From Henriciella sp045287255 (GTDB taxonomy: Bacteria > Pseudomonadota > Alphaproteobacteria > Caulobacterales > Hyphomonadaceae): a stretch of DNA of 64,000 nt. The translations under genes were made by a program, and so were the position numbers. Each line of letters starts with the position of its first letter. Position 1 is the stretch's first letter. The notes under the pieces were generated by a model, which was not told the DNA's origin, ran no database searches, and saw only the letters and a program-made list of their open reading frames with translations. Positions 28,404-36,984 of this stretch are shown piece by piece. The stretch covers positions 1,860,001-1,924,000 of the forward strand of contig NZ_CP137142.1 of the NCBI RefSeq assembly GCF_045287255.1. Reading direction: 5' to 3'.

Positions 28404-28817
28404 CTATTTAGCGCCCTTGCCTAAGCCCATCTTCTTAGCAAGATCTGAGCGTTTGCGAGCGTAACTCGGTGCAACCATAGGATAGTCGTAAGGCAGCCCC
28501 CATTTCTCACGATATTCTTCTGGGGTCATATCGTATTTCGAACGCAAATGCCGCTTCAGGGATTTGAACTTTTTCCCATCTTCAAGACAGATCAGATAGT
28601 CATCCGTGATAGACTTTCGAATTGGCACAGCCGGATCAAGTAGCACAACATCCTGAGTCTCAACTTCAAGTTCAGACAATGTTTTGTGGACCATTGTGAT
28701 CAAACCCGGCAATTCCCCAGAAGGCAGAGAATTCTTACCGACATAAGCAGAAACAATATCTGCAGCACAGATAAGAATGGTGTCTGGATCAGTTGCGGCA
28801 GCCGCTTCATTTGACAT
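28404..28817 (-). CDS. mucR: MucR/Ros-family transcriptional regulator with altered zinc ligands
   Basis: Encodes 137 residues. The N-terminal half (ILICAADIVSAYVGKNSL) resembles the oligomerisation domain of MucR. The DNA-binding domain is CLEDGKKFKSLKRHL, then MTPEEYREKWGLPYDYPMVAPSYA, near-identical to the family. In Ros the zinc ligands are Cys-x2-Cys-x9-His-x4-His. Here the second Cys is Asp and the last His is replaced by Tyr (SKYDM), so metal binding may be weak or absent, as in some known rhizobial relatives. MucR proteins are global repressors of AT-rich promoters and take part in cell-cycle control in Caulobacter. Upstream DNA (28818-28935) is AT-rich, suggesting autoregulation. Confidence 0.93.
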   Translation of the reverse strand: MSNEAAAATDPDTILICAADIVSAYVGKNSLPSGELPGLITMVHKTLSELEVETQDVVLLDPAVPIRKSITDDYLICLEDGKKFKSLKRHLRSKYDMTPEEYREKWGLPYDYPMVAPSYARKRSDLAKKMGLGKGAK

Positions 28818-28935
28818 CTGTATTATCCCTTTATTTGCCTAATCTAAGGTGAAGGCAAAGCAAGTGGAATATATAAAAAGCAGATGAATAAGTGCGCGCT
28901 GCTGCTGATTGTCTTATGACGTATAAACCTTTGGT

Positions 28936-30726
28936 CTAACTAGACAACAAGACAACCAGCATAACGACTCCGAGCAGAACTGCAGACCATAGTGCCATAC
29001 CACTGGTCAGAGCGCCTTTTGCCAGCGCGCCGCGTGGACTGAAGGCCTCTTCGAGACGATCAAAGACGCGCCCGCCAGCATTGCCAGCAACCCCGGTCAT
29101 GGCCGGTCCAGCTTTCCCCCAAACCTGGCCGCTCCACTTGGCAAGGCCATAGCCCCAACGGCGGTAGAACCAGTCTGTGTCGAGGATCGTCCCTGGCTTT
29201 TCGGCCGGATACAGGCCAAACCGCTTGAGCAGGATGAAGGCCAGCAGCGCCGCCATCAGCAGCTGCATCTGTGTCAGGATATGCTCCAGCGTATATGGCT
29301 CATAGCTAACCACCGCCTTACCTGAGACCTCACAAACGGCCGATCCAACAGCCGCCGTACAGGGCAGCAAGCCATAGAGCCAATCATAGCCGAAGCCCGG
29401 CGCAAAGGCCGGTAGGCCAATCGCGATACAGATGGCCGCAGCAAGCCCCATTGCCAGCAGCATGTTAAACGGTGCTTCCTTGGGACGATGCCCGGTATCA
29501 TGACCGAAGAAGGTAAAGTACGGGATTTTGATCCCTGAATGCTCCAGCACACCGGCAGAGGCAAAAAGCAACATCAGCCAGATGATCACATAGCCTTCTT
29601 TTGCAACGGCACTCATCGTCATCGACTTTGCCACAAAGCCAGAGAATAGCGGGAAGGCTGAAATCGAAACCGCGCCAATGATGCAGAAGATCGTTGTCCA
29701 GGGCATGGATCGCCAGAGCCCACCAAGCTCGCTCGCTTTGGTCGTGCCGACCCGATACAGGACCGCGCCGATACTCATAAACAAGAGGCCCTTATAGATG
29801 ATGTGAGCAAAGGCATGAGCCGCTGCGCCATTGAGCGCCAGTGGCGTGCCGATACCAACCGCACAGATCATGAAGCCAAGCTGGTTGTTCAGCGAGTAAG
29901 ACAGAACCTTGCGCAGGTCATTTTCGATCACCGCGAAGAAGACCGGGAAGACCGTCATGATCGCACCGATCCAGATCAGGATTTCAAACCCTGGGAACAT
30001 CCGGGCAAAGGCATAAACGGCCAGCTTTGTTGTAAAGGCTGAGAGGACAACAGCGCCAACCACGGTCGCCTTTGGATACGCATCCTGAAGCCAGTTGTGC
30101 AGGAATGGGAAAGCCGCCTTGATTGCGAATGCGGCAAACACGTATTTCGCGCCCGGATCCTCAAAGGACAGGAAGGTTCCGATCTCATCGAACCGCAGAG
30201 AACCAGCAGACTTGTAAACATAGGCCAAGCCGTCGAGCAAAAGCACACCAGACAGGATCTGAATGCCGAGATAACGCATGGCTGCCTGATAGGCCGCCTT
30301 GGTCCGGGCTCTCAGGATCAGGAAGACCGAGCTGACCGCTGTAATCTCCCAGAAGATAAACAGGGTCATCAAGTCGCCCGCAAACGTAGCCGAGACTGCC
30401 GCGCCAGCATATGTCAGGGCCATGCCATCCTGCAGGCGGTCATCCGTATGCAGCGCATAGATGGCATTCAGGAAAGCCGCGAGCAGGAACGCTAAGCCGA
30501 ATATAAAATTCAGACTATCAACCTTGTAGAGGACCAGCTCAATATCGAGCACGGCTGTCGTCGATAGATTGATACCGCGGTCAGCCATAGCCAGAAGGAT
30601 CATGGCAACCACTGGGGTAGCAACCATCAGGGCCTGACGCACACGCTTAACTGGCGTGAAACACCCGATAATCCCGACAATAACGAGCAGGAAACCCGGA
30701 TTGATATGGGTGAGAAACTCGATCAT
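28936..30726 (-). CDS. NuoL/MrpA-D type ion-translocating membrane subunit (third copy)
   Basis: Encodes 596 residues with about 14-16 membrane segments. Key residues of the antiporter-like subunits are present: the Glu in LFIFWEITAVSSVF (TM5 region, near residue 130), the Lys in AAFAIKAAFPFLHNWLQDAYP near residue 205 and the Lys in FTTKLAVYAFARM near residue 235. It carries a longer C-terminal extension (about residues 470-596), with one more membrane segment, than the two other copies in the operon. It is the last gene of the Mrp-like operon, overlapping the gene before it by four bases, and may supply the function of the missing MrpA N-terminal part. Confidence 0.88.
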   Translation of the reverse strand: MIEFLTHINPGFLLVIVGIIGCFTPVKRVRQALMVATPVVAMILLAMADRGINLSTTAVLDIELVLYKVDSLNFIFGLAFLLAAFLNAIYALHTDDRLQDGMALTYAGAAVSATFAGDLMTLFIFWEITAVSSVFLILRARTKAAYQAAMRYLGIQILSGVLLLDGLAYVYKSAGSLRFDEIGTFLSFEDPGAKYVFAAFAIKAAFPFLHNWLQDAYPKATVVGAVVLSAFTTKLAVYAFARMFPGFEILIWIGAIMTVFPVFFAVIENDLRKVLSYSLNNQLGFMICAVGIGTPLALNGAAAHAFAHIIYKGLLFMSIGAVLYRVGTTKASELGGLWRSMPWTTIFCIIGAVSISAFPLFSGFVAKSMTMSAVAKEGYVIIWLMLLFASAGVLEHSGIKIPYFTFFGHDTGHRPKEAPFNMLLAMGLAAAICIAIGLPAFAPGFGYDWLYGLLPCTAAVGSAVCEVSGKAVVSYEPYTLEHILTQMQLLMAALLAFILLKRFGLYPAEKPGTILDTDWFYRRWGYGLAKWSGQVWGKAGPAMTGVAGNAGGRVFDRLEEAFSPRGALAKGALTSGMALWSAVLLGVVMLVVLLSS

Positions 30727-31097
30727 TGCCGCTCCTCGATATCATCAGGCGTGATATCCGCTTCGCCATAATAGTCTTCGTCGCGGCGCAGGAGTCTCCC
30801 CAGAGGCCAACCGGACAGAACCGCAAGCGCAAATGCGCCAAAGCCCCAAAGGGCGTAAAAGCCTGTTGCATTCGCCTCATCGACATATTCGTGCCGGTCC
30901 AGTGTCAGGTCGAGAACAACCAGAAGGCCACAAATCACCGCGACCACAACCAACAGGATCAAGCCAATGCGGGGATGCTGCGTCCATCCAAACAAGAGCT
31001 TGGAAAGCGGATGTATATCCCCTTCCGGTACAGGCCTTGGCTCTTCAACCGGTTTTACAAAACGACCGTTTTCGTCACGTTCAGGTTGAGTGCTCAT
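30723..31097 (-). CDS. Two-helix membrane protein of unknown function in the Mrp-like operon
   Basis: Encodes 124 residues: a polar N-terminus (about 40 residues with several Pro/Glu), two membrane segments (LILLVVVAVICGLLVVLDL; FYALWGFGAFALAVLSGW) and an acidic C-terminal tail (DEDYYGEADITPDDIEE). I do not recognise a family. It overlaps both neighbours by four bases, so it is made with the complex and is probably an accessory subunit. The arrangement suggests both termini on the cytoplasmic side, which is inference. Confidence 0.75.
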   Translation of the reverse strand: MSTQPERDENGRFVKPVEEPRPVPEGDIHPLSKLLFGWTQHPRIGLILLVVVAVICGLLVVLDLTLDRHEYVDEANATGFYALWGFGAFALAVLSGWPLGRLLRRDEDYYGEADITPDDIEERQ

Positions 31098-32605
31098 GGC
31101 TGACCTCCCGCCATGTAGATGGCTGCCGGGCGTTCGCCGAGCGCCCCTTCAAGGAAATTCGACAGCGGCCCGACCGTGAAGAACATCAGGAAGCACAGGA
31201 AGGCTGTGAAACACGGCGCGGCAACTGTCAGCATTGGTGCACCGCCCGGGCGCTTATATGGCGCTGGCTCAGGCGTTCCCGGTGGCGGCATCAAGGCCAG
31301 GATCGGGATCGGCAAGAGGTAAGCAATATTCAGGAGCGATGAGATGATCAGGATAATCGGCACATAGTCGAGCCCAGCATCAGCCGCGCCTTGCATCAGC
31401 TCATACTTTGGCCAGTCCCCGGCCAATGGCGGAATCCCGATAATCGACAAGGAAGCGATGAAGAAAGCAATGAAGACCAAGGGCATACGTCGCCCAAGCC
31501 CTCTCATATCCGAAATATTGGTCAGCCCGGTCGCAACATAGATTGCCCCGGCACACATGAAGAGGGTGATCTTACCAACCGCGTGCGCGGCGATCTGCAA
31601 AGCCCCACCCATAAAGCCAGCCTGATCCGCCAGCATCGCGCCACATGTGACATAAGCCAGCTGCGCAACGGTGGAATACGCCAGACGGGCTTTGAGATTG
31701 TCTTTGGTAATGGCGATCAGGGAGGCCGTGATAATCGTGAAACACGCAACCGCCAGAATGAATTCTCGCGAGGCTGTCGCGTTCAGAACTTCTTCCCCGA
31801 AGATGTAAACGGCGACTTTCAGGATGGTGAACACACCGGCCTTAACAACCGCCACGGCGTGCAACAAAGCCGAGACCGGCGTTGGCGCGACCATCGCATT
31901 GGGAAGCCAGAAATGGAATGGCATCAACGCCGCTTTACCAACACCAAAGGCAAACAAGATCAGCAGAACACTCGCAACAATCGGCTTGAGGTCTTCAACC
32001 TGAGACAGCAAGCCACCCGGCACGAAATCAAGACTGCCTGCAACCGCACCTGTCCAGATGATTGCGACAAGCAGGAAACCAATCGATGTCCCCAGCAGGG
32101 TCATCAGATAAATCCGTGCGCCCCGCTGCGCATTCTCGTCGCCCTTATGGGCCACGAGTGGATAGGTCGATAGGGTCAAAATCTCATAGAAGACAAACAG
32201 CGTGAACAGGTTTGCCGACATCGCAACACCCATCGCGCCAAACAGCGCGATCGCGAAACACATGTAGAAACGGGTCTGATTGCGCTCGCGATTCCCGCGC
32301 ATATAGCCGATGGAATAGAAGCTATTCACGATCCAAAGACCACTCGCCACCAGCGCGAATAAGGCACCGAGCGGCTCAGCCTTGAACGCAAACTCAAGTC
32401 CCGGAGCTGCTGCCCAGAGCTTCAACTCCGGGGCATTACCGTTTGAGGTCATCACCGCGATGATAATCGCAACGATAAACAGGCAGGTTGCCCCAACCAA
32501 AGTTACGCCTTCACGCAGGTTTGGGACACGCCCAGCCAGCCATATCCCGCCGCAAATGATTAGCGGCAGGACGAGCGCCAGAGTAATGGCCAACTCACCG
32601 CTCAT
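31094..32605 (-). CDS. Mrp/NuoM-type proton-translocating subunit (second copy)
   Basis: Encodes 503 residues with about 14 membrane segments. Signature residues are the Glu in LFVFYEILTLSTYPLVAHKG near residue 140, the Lys in VGKAALMPFHFWLPNAMVAPTPVSALLHA near residue 225 and the Lys in VVKAGVFTILK near residue 255. Together these form the half-channel of the complex-I antiporter family. The VSALLHAVAVVKAG segment is closest to MrpA/MrpD. It overlaps its neighbours by four bases on both sides. Which of the three antiporter-like proteins plays the MrpA role cannot be told by eye. Confidence 0.9.
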   Translation of the reverse strand: MSGELAITLALVLPLIICGGIWLAGRVPNLREGVTLVGATCLFIVAIIIAVMTSNGNAPELKLWAAAPGLEFAFKAEPLGALFALVASGLWIVNSFYSIGYMRGNRERNQTRFYMCFAIALFGAMGVAMSANLFTLFVFYEILTLSTYPLVAHKGDENAQRGARIYLMTLLGTSIGFLLVAIIWTGAVAGSLDFVPGGLLSQVEDLKPIVASVLLILFAFGVGKAALMPFHFWLPNAMVAPTPVSALLHAVAVVKAGVFTILKVAVYIFGEEVLNATASREFILAVACFTIITASLIAITKDNLKARLAYSTVAQLAYVTCGAMLADQAGFMGGALQIAAHAVGKITLFMCAGAIYVATGLTNISDMRGLGRRMPLVFIAFFIASLSIIGIPPLAGDWPKYELMQGAADAGLDYVPIILIISSLLNIAYLLPIPILALMPPPGTPEPAPYKRPGGAPMLTVAAPCFTAFLCFLMFFTVGPLSNFLEGALGERPAAIYMAGGQP

Positions 32606-34134
32606 CGCACATCTCCAATAAACAGCGCACTGGCTGCATCATTTGCAAGGCCCGCAACAAAGCTGCCCTGTATCCCAATCCAGAGGCTGGCCAGTGCCAT
32701 GATCCAGAGTGGGATCAGTACCAGCATCGGGGCCTCATTGTGTTTCTTGTTCGGATTCAGCGGCGCGCGGAAGAAAACCAGCTCCAGAATACGGCCCATG
32801 TAAACCACGGCGAGAACGCTGGAGAACATCACAACGGCTGCCCCCCACCACCAGCCATGCTCAAGCAAAGCGCTGACAAGCGCATACTTGGACTGGAAAC
32901 CCGCGGTTAGCGGCACACCGATCAAAGAGAGCGCCGAAATCGCAAATGCGGTCATCGTCAACGGCGCCGTGCGCCCAATGCCACGGAAATCATTCAGTGT
33001 TGTGCCCTTGTGCATCAACACGACAGCCGCAACCGCCATGAACAGAGCGCCTTTGATGATGGCGTGATTGACGAGGTGGAACATGCCCGCAGCCACACCC
33101 GCTGCGGTTCCGATCGATACGCCGAGCAGCATATAGCCAACCTGCGCGACCGAAGAATAGGCCAGTGTCCGCTTCACATCGGTCTGGAAAACCGCCTGGA
33201 ATGAACAGGCCAGCATGGCCGCAATTCCCATCGGCATCAGCACCCAGATCAGGCTGGACCCTTCAAAGGTGAAGTCGAGGCCAAACACAGTGAACAAGAA
33301 GCGGATCAGTGCATAGATCGCCACTTTGGTCGCGGTTGCCGCAAGGAACATGGTAATGAAACTTGGACTATAGGCATAGGCGCTTGGCAGCCATTGGTGC
33401 AGAGGAAACATCGCGGCCTTGATCCCAAGCCCGACGAAAATGAAGGCATACCCTGCCATCACGGCTTTACTGTCTGCGACCTCTCTCAGCATAACGCTGA
33501 GTTCTGCCATGTTGAGCGTACCCGTTGCGGCATAGAGGAAGCCTACACCAACGACGAAGAAGGACGCGCCAATCGTCCCAAGGATCAGATAGTTCCCCGC
33601 AGCTGGCAAAGCACGACGATCGCGCCCGGCCCCCAACGCAACCAGCACATAGGTCGCCAGCGATGAAATCTCGAGGAAGACGAACAGGTTAAAGGCATCA
33701 GCCGTACTCGCAACACCACAAAGACCCGTAAAGCAGATCAGATAGGTGCCAAAGAACATCGCACGCTTGGCTTCGCGAATCTCAGATTTAACCGTCGGCC
33801 AGGCAAAGATCGAAGCCAAAAAACCAATGCTGGTCACAAGCAACAGAACCACGCTGTTCAGCGCATCAATACGGAACTCAATCCCCGCTGGTGGTGCCCA
33901 ACCGCCCATTGCATAGGAGATAACAGCCCCACCTTCGACAGACCGGACCTGTGTTAACAGGACCAGCGCCATCAGGACAGACAGACCCGTCGCAACGATG
34001 GAGACAATCCACGCTAAACGTCCATTTGGCAGGAAGGCGCAAAACGGCCCAGCCAGCATCGGGATAACAACCAGCAAAGCAGGCGCATGCATCGCCCACG
34101 TTTCAGGCACCAGTGAAGTTAGCAATTCAATCAT
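32602..34134 (-). CDS. mrpD: Na+/H+ antiporter subunit D (MrpD-like)
   Basis: Encodes 510 residues with about 14 membrane segments. Conserved charged residues are the Glu in LFVFLEISSLATYVLVALGAG near residue 140, the Lys in GLGIKAAMFPLHQWLPSAYAYSP near residue 225 and the Lys in ATKVAIYALIRFLF near residue 255. It lies directly after mrpC (four-base overlap), the standard place of mrpD, so I use that name. It should exchange cytoplasmic Na+ or other cations for protons as part of the Mrp complex. Confidence 0.9.
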   Translation of the reverse strand: MIELLTSLVPETWAMHAPALLVVIPMLAGPFCAFLPNGRLAWIVSIVATGLSVLMALVLLTQVRSVEGGAVISYAMGGWAPPAGIEFRIDALNSVVLLLVTSIGFLASIFAWPTVKSEIREAKRAMFFGTYLICFTGLCGVASTADAFNLFVFLEISSLATYVLVALGAGRDRRALPAAGNYLILGTIGASFFVVGVGFLYAATGTLNMAELSVMLREVADSKAVMAGYAFIFVGLGIKAAMFPLHQWLPSAYAYSPSFITMFLAATATKVAIYALIRFLFTVFGLDFTFEGSSLIWVLMPMGIAAMLACSFQAVFQTDVKRTLAYSSVAQVGYMLLGVSIGTAAGVAAGMFHLVNHAIIKGALFMAVAAVVLMHKGTTLNDFRGIGRTAPLTMTAFAISALSLIGVPLTAGFQSKYALVSALLEHGWWWGAAVVMFSSVLAVVYMGRILELVFFRAPLNPNKKHNEAPMLVLIPLWIMALASLWIGIQGSFVAGLANDAASALFIGDVR

Positions 34135-34658
34135 GCGCCGCTTGCTCCTTGCGCAGCTTCGCGCTCTTCGGCCTCATCAGCGGCCTGAGCAATGGCGACC
34201 TCGATATCCTGATCGCGGATCTCGTCGGCCTCAATTGTACCATAAGCTTCCCGAATACGAACAATGATCGCAAGACCAACCGCAAGGGTGGCAACCCCCA
34301 CAACAATCGCGGTCAGCATCAAAACATGCGGCAGCGGGTTAGAGTAAACATGCTCCAGCCCCTTTGAGGCGGCTTCATAAGCACCGTGCCCTGCCTCGCC
34401 GGCATAATCGGCTGCGCCATGAGCTGCGTCACCCGCGTCATGCTTCTCTTTTTTGTAGTCAGCCCCAAACAGAATAGGCGCCGTCCCACCGTCGATCCGC
34501 GAGAACGACACATAGATCAGGATGATTGAGGTCTGGAACAGGCCAAGACCAATCAGACGCTTAATCAGATTGCTGGCGGAAAACGCAATGAACAGACCGA
34601 TCATCATCAAGCCGATGATTGCCCAGTAATTGCCGCGCTCAAGGATAAACTCGACCAT
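34131..34658 (-). CDS. mrpC: Na+/H+ antiporter subunit C (NuoK-like)
   Basis: Encodes 175 residues, longer than the usual about 115. The NuoK-like core has three membrane segments (WAIIGLMMIGLFIAFSASNLIKR; GLFQTSIILIYVSFS; LPHVLMLTAIVVGVATLAVGLAIIVR). Between the second and third segments there is an insertion of about 45 residues rich in Asp, Ala, Gly and His (about residues 60-105), and the C-terminal tail is acidic. The NPLPHVLMLTAIVVG stretch is the family signature. The inserted loop is unusual and should be on the periplasmic side if topology is normal. It is separated by 3 bp from the subunit B gene. Confidence 0.9.
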   Translation of the reverse strand: MVEFILERGNYWAIIGLMMIGLFIAFSASNLIKRLIGLGLFQTSIILIYVSFSRIDGGTAPILFGADYKKEKHDAGDAAHGAADYAGEAGHGAYEAASKGLEHVYSNPLPHVLMLTAIVVGVATLAVGLAIIVRIREAYGTIEADEIRDQDIEVAIAQAADEAEEREAAQGASGA

Positions 34659-34661
34659 GCC

Positions 34662-35111
34662 TTACCAATCCTCGTCGCGGATTTCTGTGACACGCCCGGC
34701 AAAGGCATAATAGATCGACACCATCGCACCGGCGACCGCCATCAGAACCCCGACCTCAATCATGATAATGCCCATATGCTGGCCGACATGCCCGCCCGGC
34801 TCTTCGCGCAAGAGCGCATTATACTGAAGATAATTACCACCTGCGAGCATCGCCCAGACACCCACGCCAGCATAAATCAAAAAGCCTAGTCCTGCGACGC
34901 CGCGGGCGAACCCCGGGGTTACGGCCTTCATGGTGGGTGCAATACCAAAGATCAGCGAGTAAAGCACCAGCGCCACGGCCAGAATAACGCCAGCCTGGAA
35001 CCCACCCCCGGGGCTATATTCCCCATGAAAGTGTACGTAGAATCCATAGATCGTAATGATCGGGATCAGGACTTTTGCAACCACGCGCAGAACGATGTGG
35101 TGATCGGTCAT
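34662..35111 (-). CDS. mrpB: Na+/H+ antiporter subunit B (MnhB/MrpB)
   Basis: Encodes 149 residues with four membrane segments. The MnhB signature is intact: PIITIYGFYVHFHGEYSPGGGFQAGVILA near residue 15-45, and MIEVGVLMAVAGAMVSIYYAFAG near the end. It overlaps the upstream MbhD/E gene by four bases. MnhB is always found with the MrpA C-terminal module, matching this neighbour. Confidence 0.95.
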   Translation of the reverse strand: MTDHHIVLRVVAKVLIPIITIYGFYVHFHGEYSPGGGFQAGVILAVALVLYSLIFGIAPTMKAVTPGFARGVAGLGFLIYAGVGVWAMLAGGNYLQYNALLREEPGGHVGQHMGIIMIEVGVLMAVAGAMVSIYYAFAGRVTEIRDEDW

Positions 35112-35731
35112 TCCAGGCCTCCATCGTCTTCTTCTTCGCGGCGACGTCCACCTTGTGGCAGCTGCGCCCCAAGTGCCCGCTCACCAAAACCAAGCAGCAG
35201 CACAACACCCAGCCCGGCCATGAACACCACGCCAACTTCGCCCAGCGTATCGAAGCCACGATAAGAGGCGAGAACAGCGGTCACGACGTTTGGAATCGCA
35301 ATCTCAGGTTTGGTTCGCTCGAGATATTCGACTCCAACATGCGTGTTGGCCGGAGAATTTGGATCACCGAAGCCCGGTAGATCGATCGAGGCATAAACCA
35401 GGATTGCGCCAACAGCGATCACGACCAAACCGGCAATAATGTGCCGACGCATATTCGGTGCCGCCTTGGCTGTACGGGAGGTCAGCACCATCGCGCCGAG
35501 GAACAGAACAGTGGAAATCCCAGCCCCAACAGCCGCTTCTGTGAAAGCCACGTCAACCGCATCGAGGGCGACAAACCAAACCGCAGACACCAGCGAGTAA
35601 ATCCCAGCCAGCATGACAATGGCAAACAGGCTGCGCAAACGCGCAATCGCAATTGCGATCACAAACAAAGTCGAGAGAAGCGTAATGTTCAGGAGGGCGA
35701 CCGACAGGTCTGCCCCTTCAAGACCGGTCAT
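35108..35731 (-). CDS. MrpA C-terminal module as a separate protein (MbhD-MbhE/DUF4040)
   Basis: Encodes 207 residues. The first about 95 residues match MbhD (MLAGIYSLVSAVWFVALDAVDVAFTEAAVG, with the conserved Glu in TEAAVG), resembling NuoJ. The second half has the MbhE-like ASYRGFDTLGEVGVVFMAGLGVVLLLG. In classic seven-gene Mrp operons this module is fused to the end of the large NuoL-like MrpA. Here it stands alone, as in archaeal and Mbh-type complexes and in some split forms. The C-terminus is a charged tail. It overlaps both neighbours by four bases. Confidence 0.9.
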   Translation of the reverse strand: MTGLEGADLSVALLNITLLSTLFVIAIAIARLRSLFAIVMLAGIYSLVSAVWFVALDAVDVAFTEAAVGAGISTVLFLGAMVLTSRTAKAAPNMRRHIIAGLVVIAVGAILVYASIDLPGFGDPNSPANTHVGVEYLERTKPEIAIPNVVTAVLASYRGFDTLGEVGVVFMAGLGVVLLLGFGERALGAQLPQGGRRREEEDDGGLE

Positions 35732-36096
35732 GAAGCGCCTCCATCCGTCCCGGTTTTCTCACCGCGGGCTTCGCCGCCAATCATCGGCTGGATACCCGCC
35801 TTATAAGCTGCGTTTACAAGTGCGTGACTGGAGGTCGGCCCTGTAATGAACAGGAAGAGCCAGATGGCAGCCAGCTTGATCACAATCGTAATAGTCGGGG
35901 CAAGCAGCACCATGCCGAAGATCGCAACAGTCATCGCGCCGGTATCAATAATACTGGCCGCATGAACACGCGTATACACATCAGGAAAACGCAAAATTCC
36001 AATCGCGCCAATAATGCCCATAATGCCGCCAGCAAGCAAAAGCGCTGCACCGAGGATGGGTTTGATGACCAGGAGAAGATCAATTATCGCACTCAT
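35728..36096 (-). CDS. mrpG: Na+/H+ antiporter subunit G
   Basis: Encodes 122 residues from the ATG at 36096 (the longer in-frame reading to 36216 lies inside mrpF and is rejected). Three membrane segments and the family stretch GIIGAIGILRFPDVYTRVHAASIIDTGAM are clear. The start overlaps the mrpF stop (ATGA). The protein is small and structural within the complex. Confidence 0.95.
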   Translation of the reverse strand: MSAIIDLLLVIKPILGAALLLAGGIMGIIGAIGILRFPDVYTRVHAASIIDTGAMTVAIFGMVLLAPTITIVIKLAAIWLFLFITGPTSSHALVNAAYKAGIQPMIGGEARGEKTGTDGGAS

Positions 36097-36389
36097 TCTC
36101 CGCCTCCGGACTTGCGTACCATTGGCACCTGGAAGGAACGATAGCGGAAGAATTTCAGGATCGCGATCGTCGTCACGAAGTTGATCAAAGCATAAAGCAG
36201 AGCGATATCCAGCCATTCCGGGCGCCCAAGCAGGAAGCCAATCGCGCCAATAAGGAGCACGGTCTTGGTGCCGAGCGCATTCACCGCCGCAACACGGTCA
36301 TAAAGCGTTGGCCCACGCAAAGCGCGAATCAGCAAAAGCATCACCGCAATAACCAATGCGAGCGATGCGGCTCCAATCATACCAATCAT
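36093..36389 (-). CDS. mrpF: Na+/H+ antiporter subunit F
   Basis: Encodes 98 residues, three membrane segments. The family motif LIRALRGPTLYDRVAAVNALGTKTVLL is intact, including the Asp of DRVAA proposed to be near the ion path. It is coupled by overlaps to mrpE upstream and mrpG downstream. Confidence 0.95.
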   Translation of the reverse strand: MIGMIGAASLALVIAVMLLLIRALRGPTLYDRVAAVNALGTKTVLLIGAIGFLLGRPEWLDIALLYALINFVTTIAILKFFRYRSFQVPMVRKSGGGE

Positions 36390-36874
36390 GAGGTCGCCCC
36401 TCGTCCATCAGAAGCTTCTTTGGAACGGCGATCCATTTCATCAAATGCCCCCGGACCAGCATCTTCTTCATTCAAGGCATGCACCAGCATACTCTTGCCC
36501 TCTATAGCGACAGTCACTGTGCCGGGTGTCAGAGTAATCGAGTTTGCAAAAACAGTTTTTGCCAAATCGCTTTCACACTGCGTTTTGACTTTCACCAAGG
36601 CTGGGTTGATCGTCAGGTCTGCACTCAACACCGCCTTAATCACCTGCCAGTTGGCTTTGAAGATTTCGATTACCAACCAGACCCAGTACCACATCAATTG
36701 CGGCAGGCGTCCATATGGAACCCCTTCGCGATCGATGACCTTAAGGCGGACCGCAAGCACCATGGTCAGAACGACCGATACAGCCATCAAGGCTAGAATA
36801 AGCGTCTTGTAGAGCCCGGAAAGGCCCAACCAGAGCGCTGTAATTACGAAAAGTAAGCCGATAAAATAGCCCAC
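36386..36874 (-). CDS. mrpE: Na+/H+ antiporter subunit E, first gene of the operon
   Basis: Encodes 162 residues from a GTG start at 36874. Two or three membrane segments lie near the N-terminus, followed by the conserved cytoplasmic domain (YWVWLVIEIFKANWQVIKAVL; KTVFANSITLTPGTVTVAIEG), which identifies MrpE. It heads the ten-gene operon and lies 110 bp downstream of the DUF2336 gene, a space large enough for a promoter, although I could not find a convincing one. The C-terminal tail is acidic. Confidence 0.93.
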   Translation of the reverse strand: MGYFIGLLFVITALWLGLSGLYKTLILALMAVSVVLTMVLAVRLKVIDREGVPYGRLPQLMWYWVWLVIEIFKANWQVIKAVLSADLTINPALVKVKTQCESDLAKTVFANSITLTPGTVTVAIEGKSMLVHALNEEDAGPGAFDEMDRRSKEASDGRGATS

Positions 36875-36984
36875 GCGCCCTGCAATCCTCGCTTCATAAC
36901 CGTTTCTTGGCGTGGAATTAGAATGCAGAAGCAGGTTTGACTAGGGCTAACCGAAGAAAGACCTGCGAAATATCGCAGTCGAGG

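Noticed and set aside
36097..36216. 40-residue N-terminal extension of mrpG
   Set aside because: It lies inside mrpF; ATG at 36096 with the ATGA overlap matches the operon's pattern and the family length.
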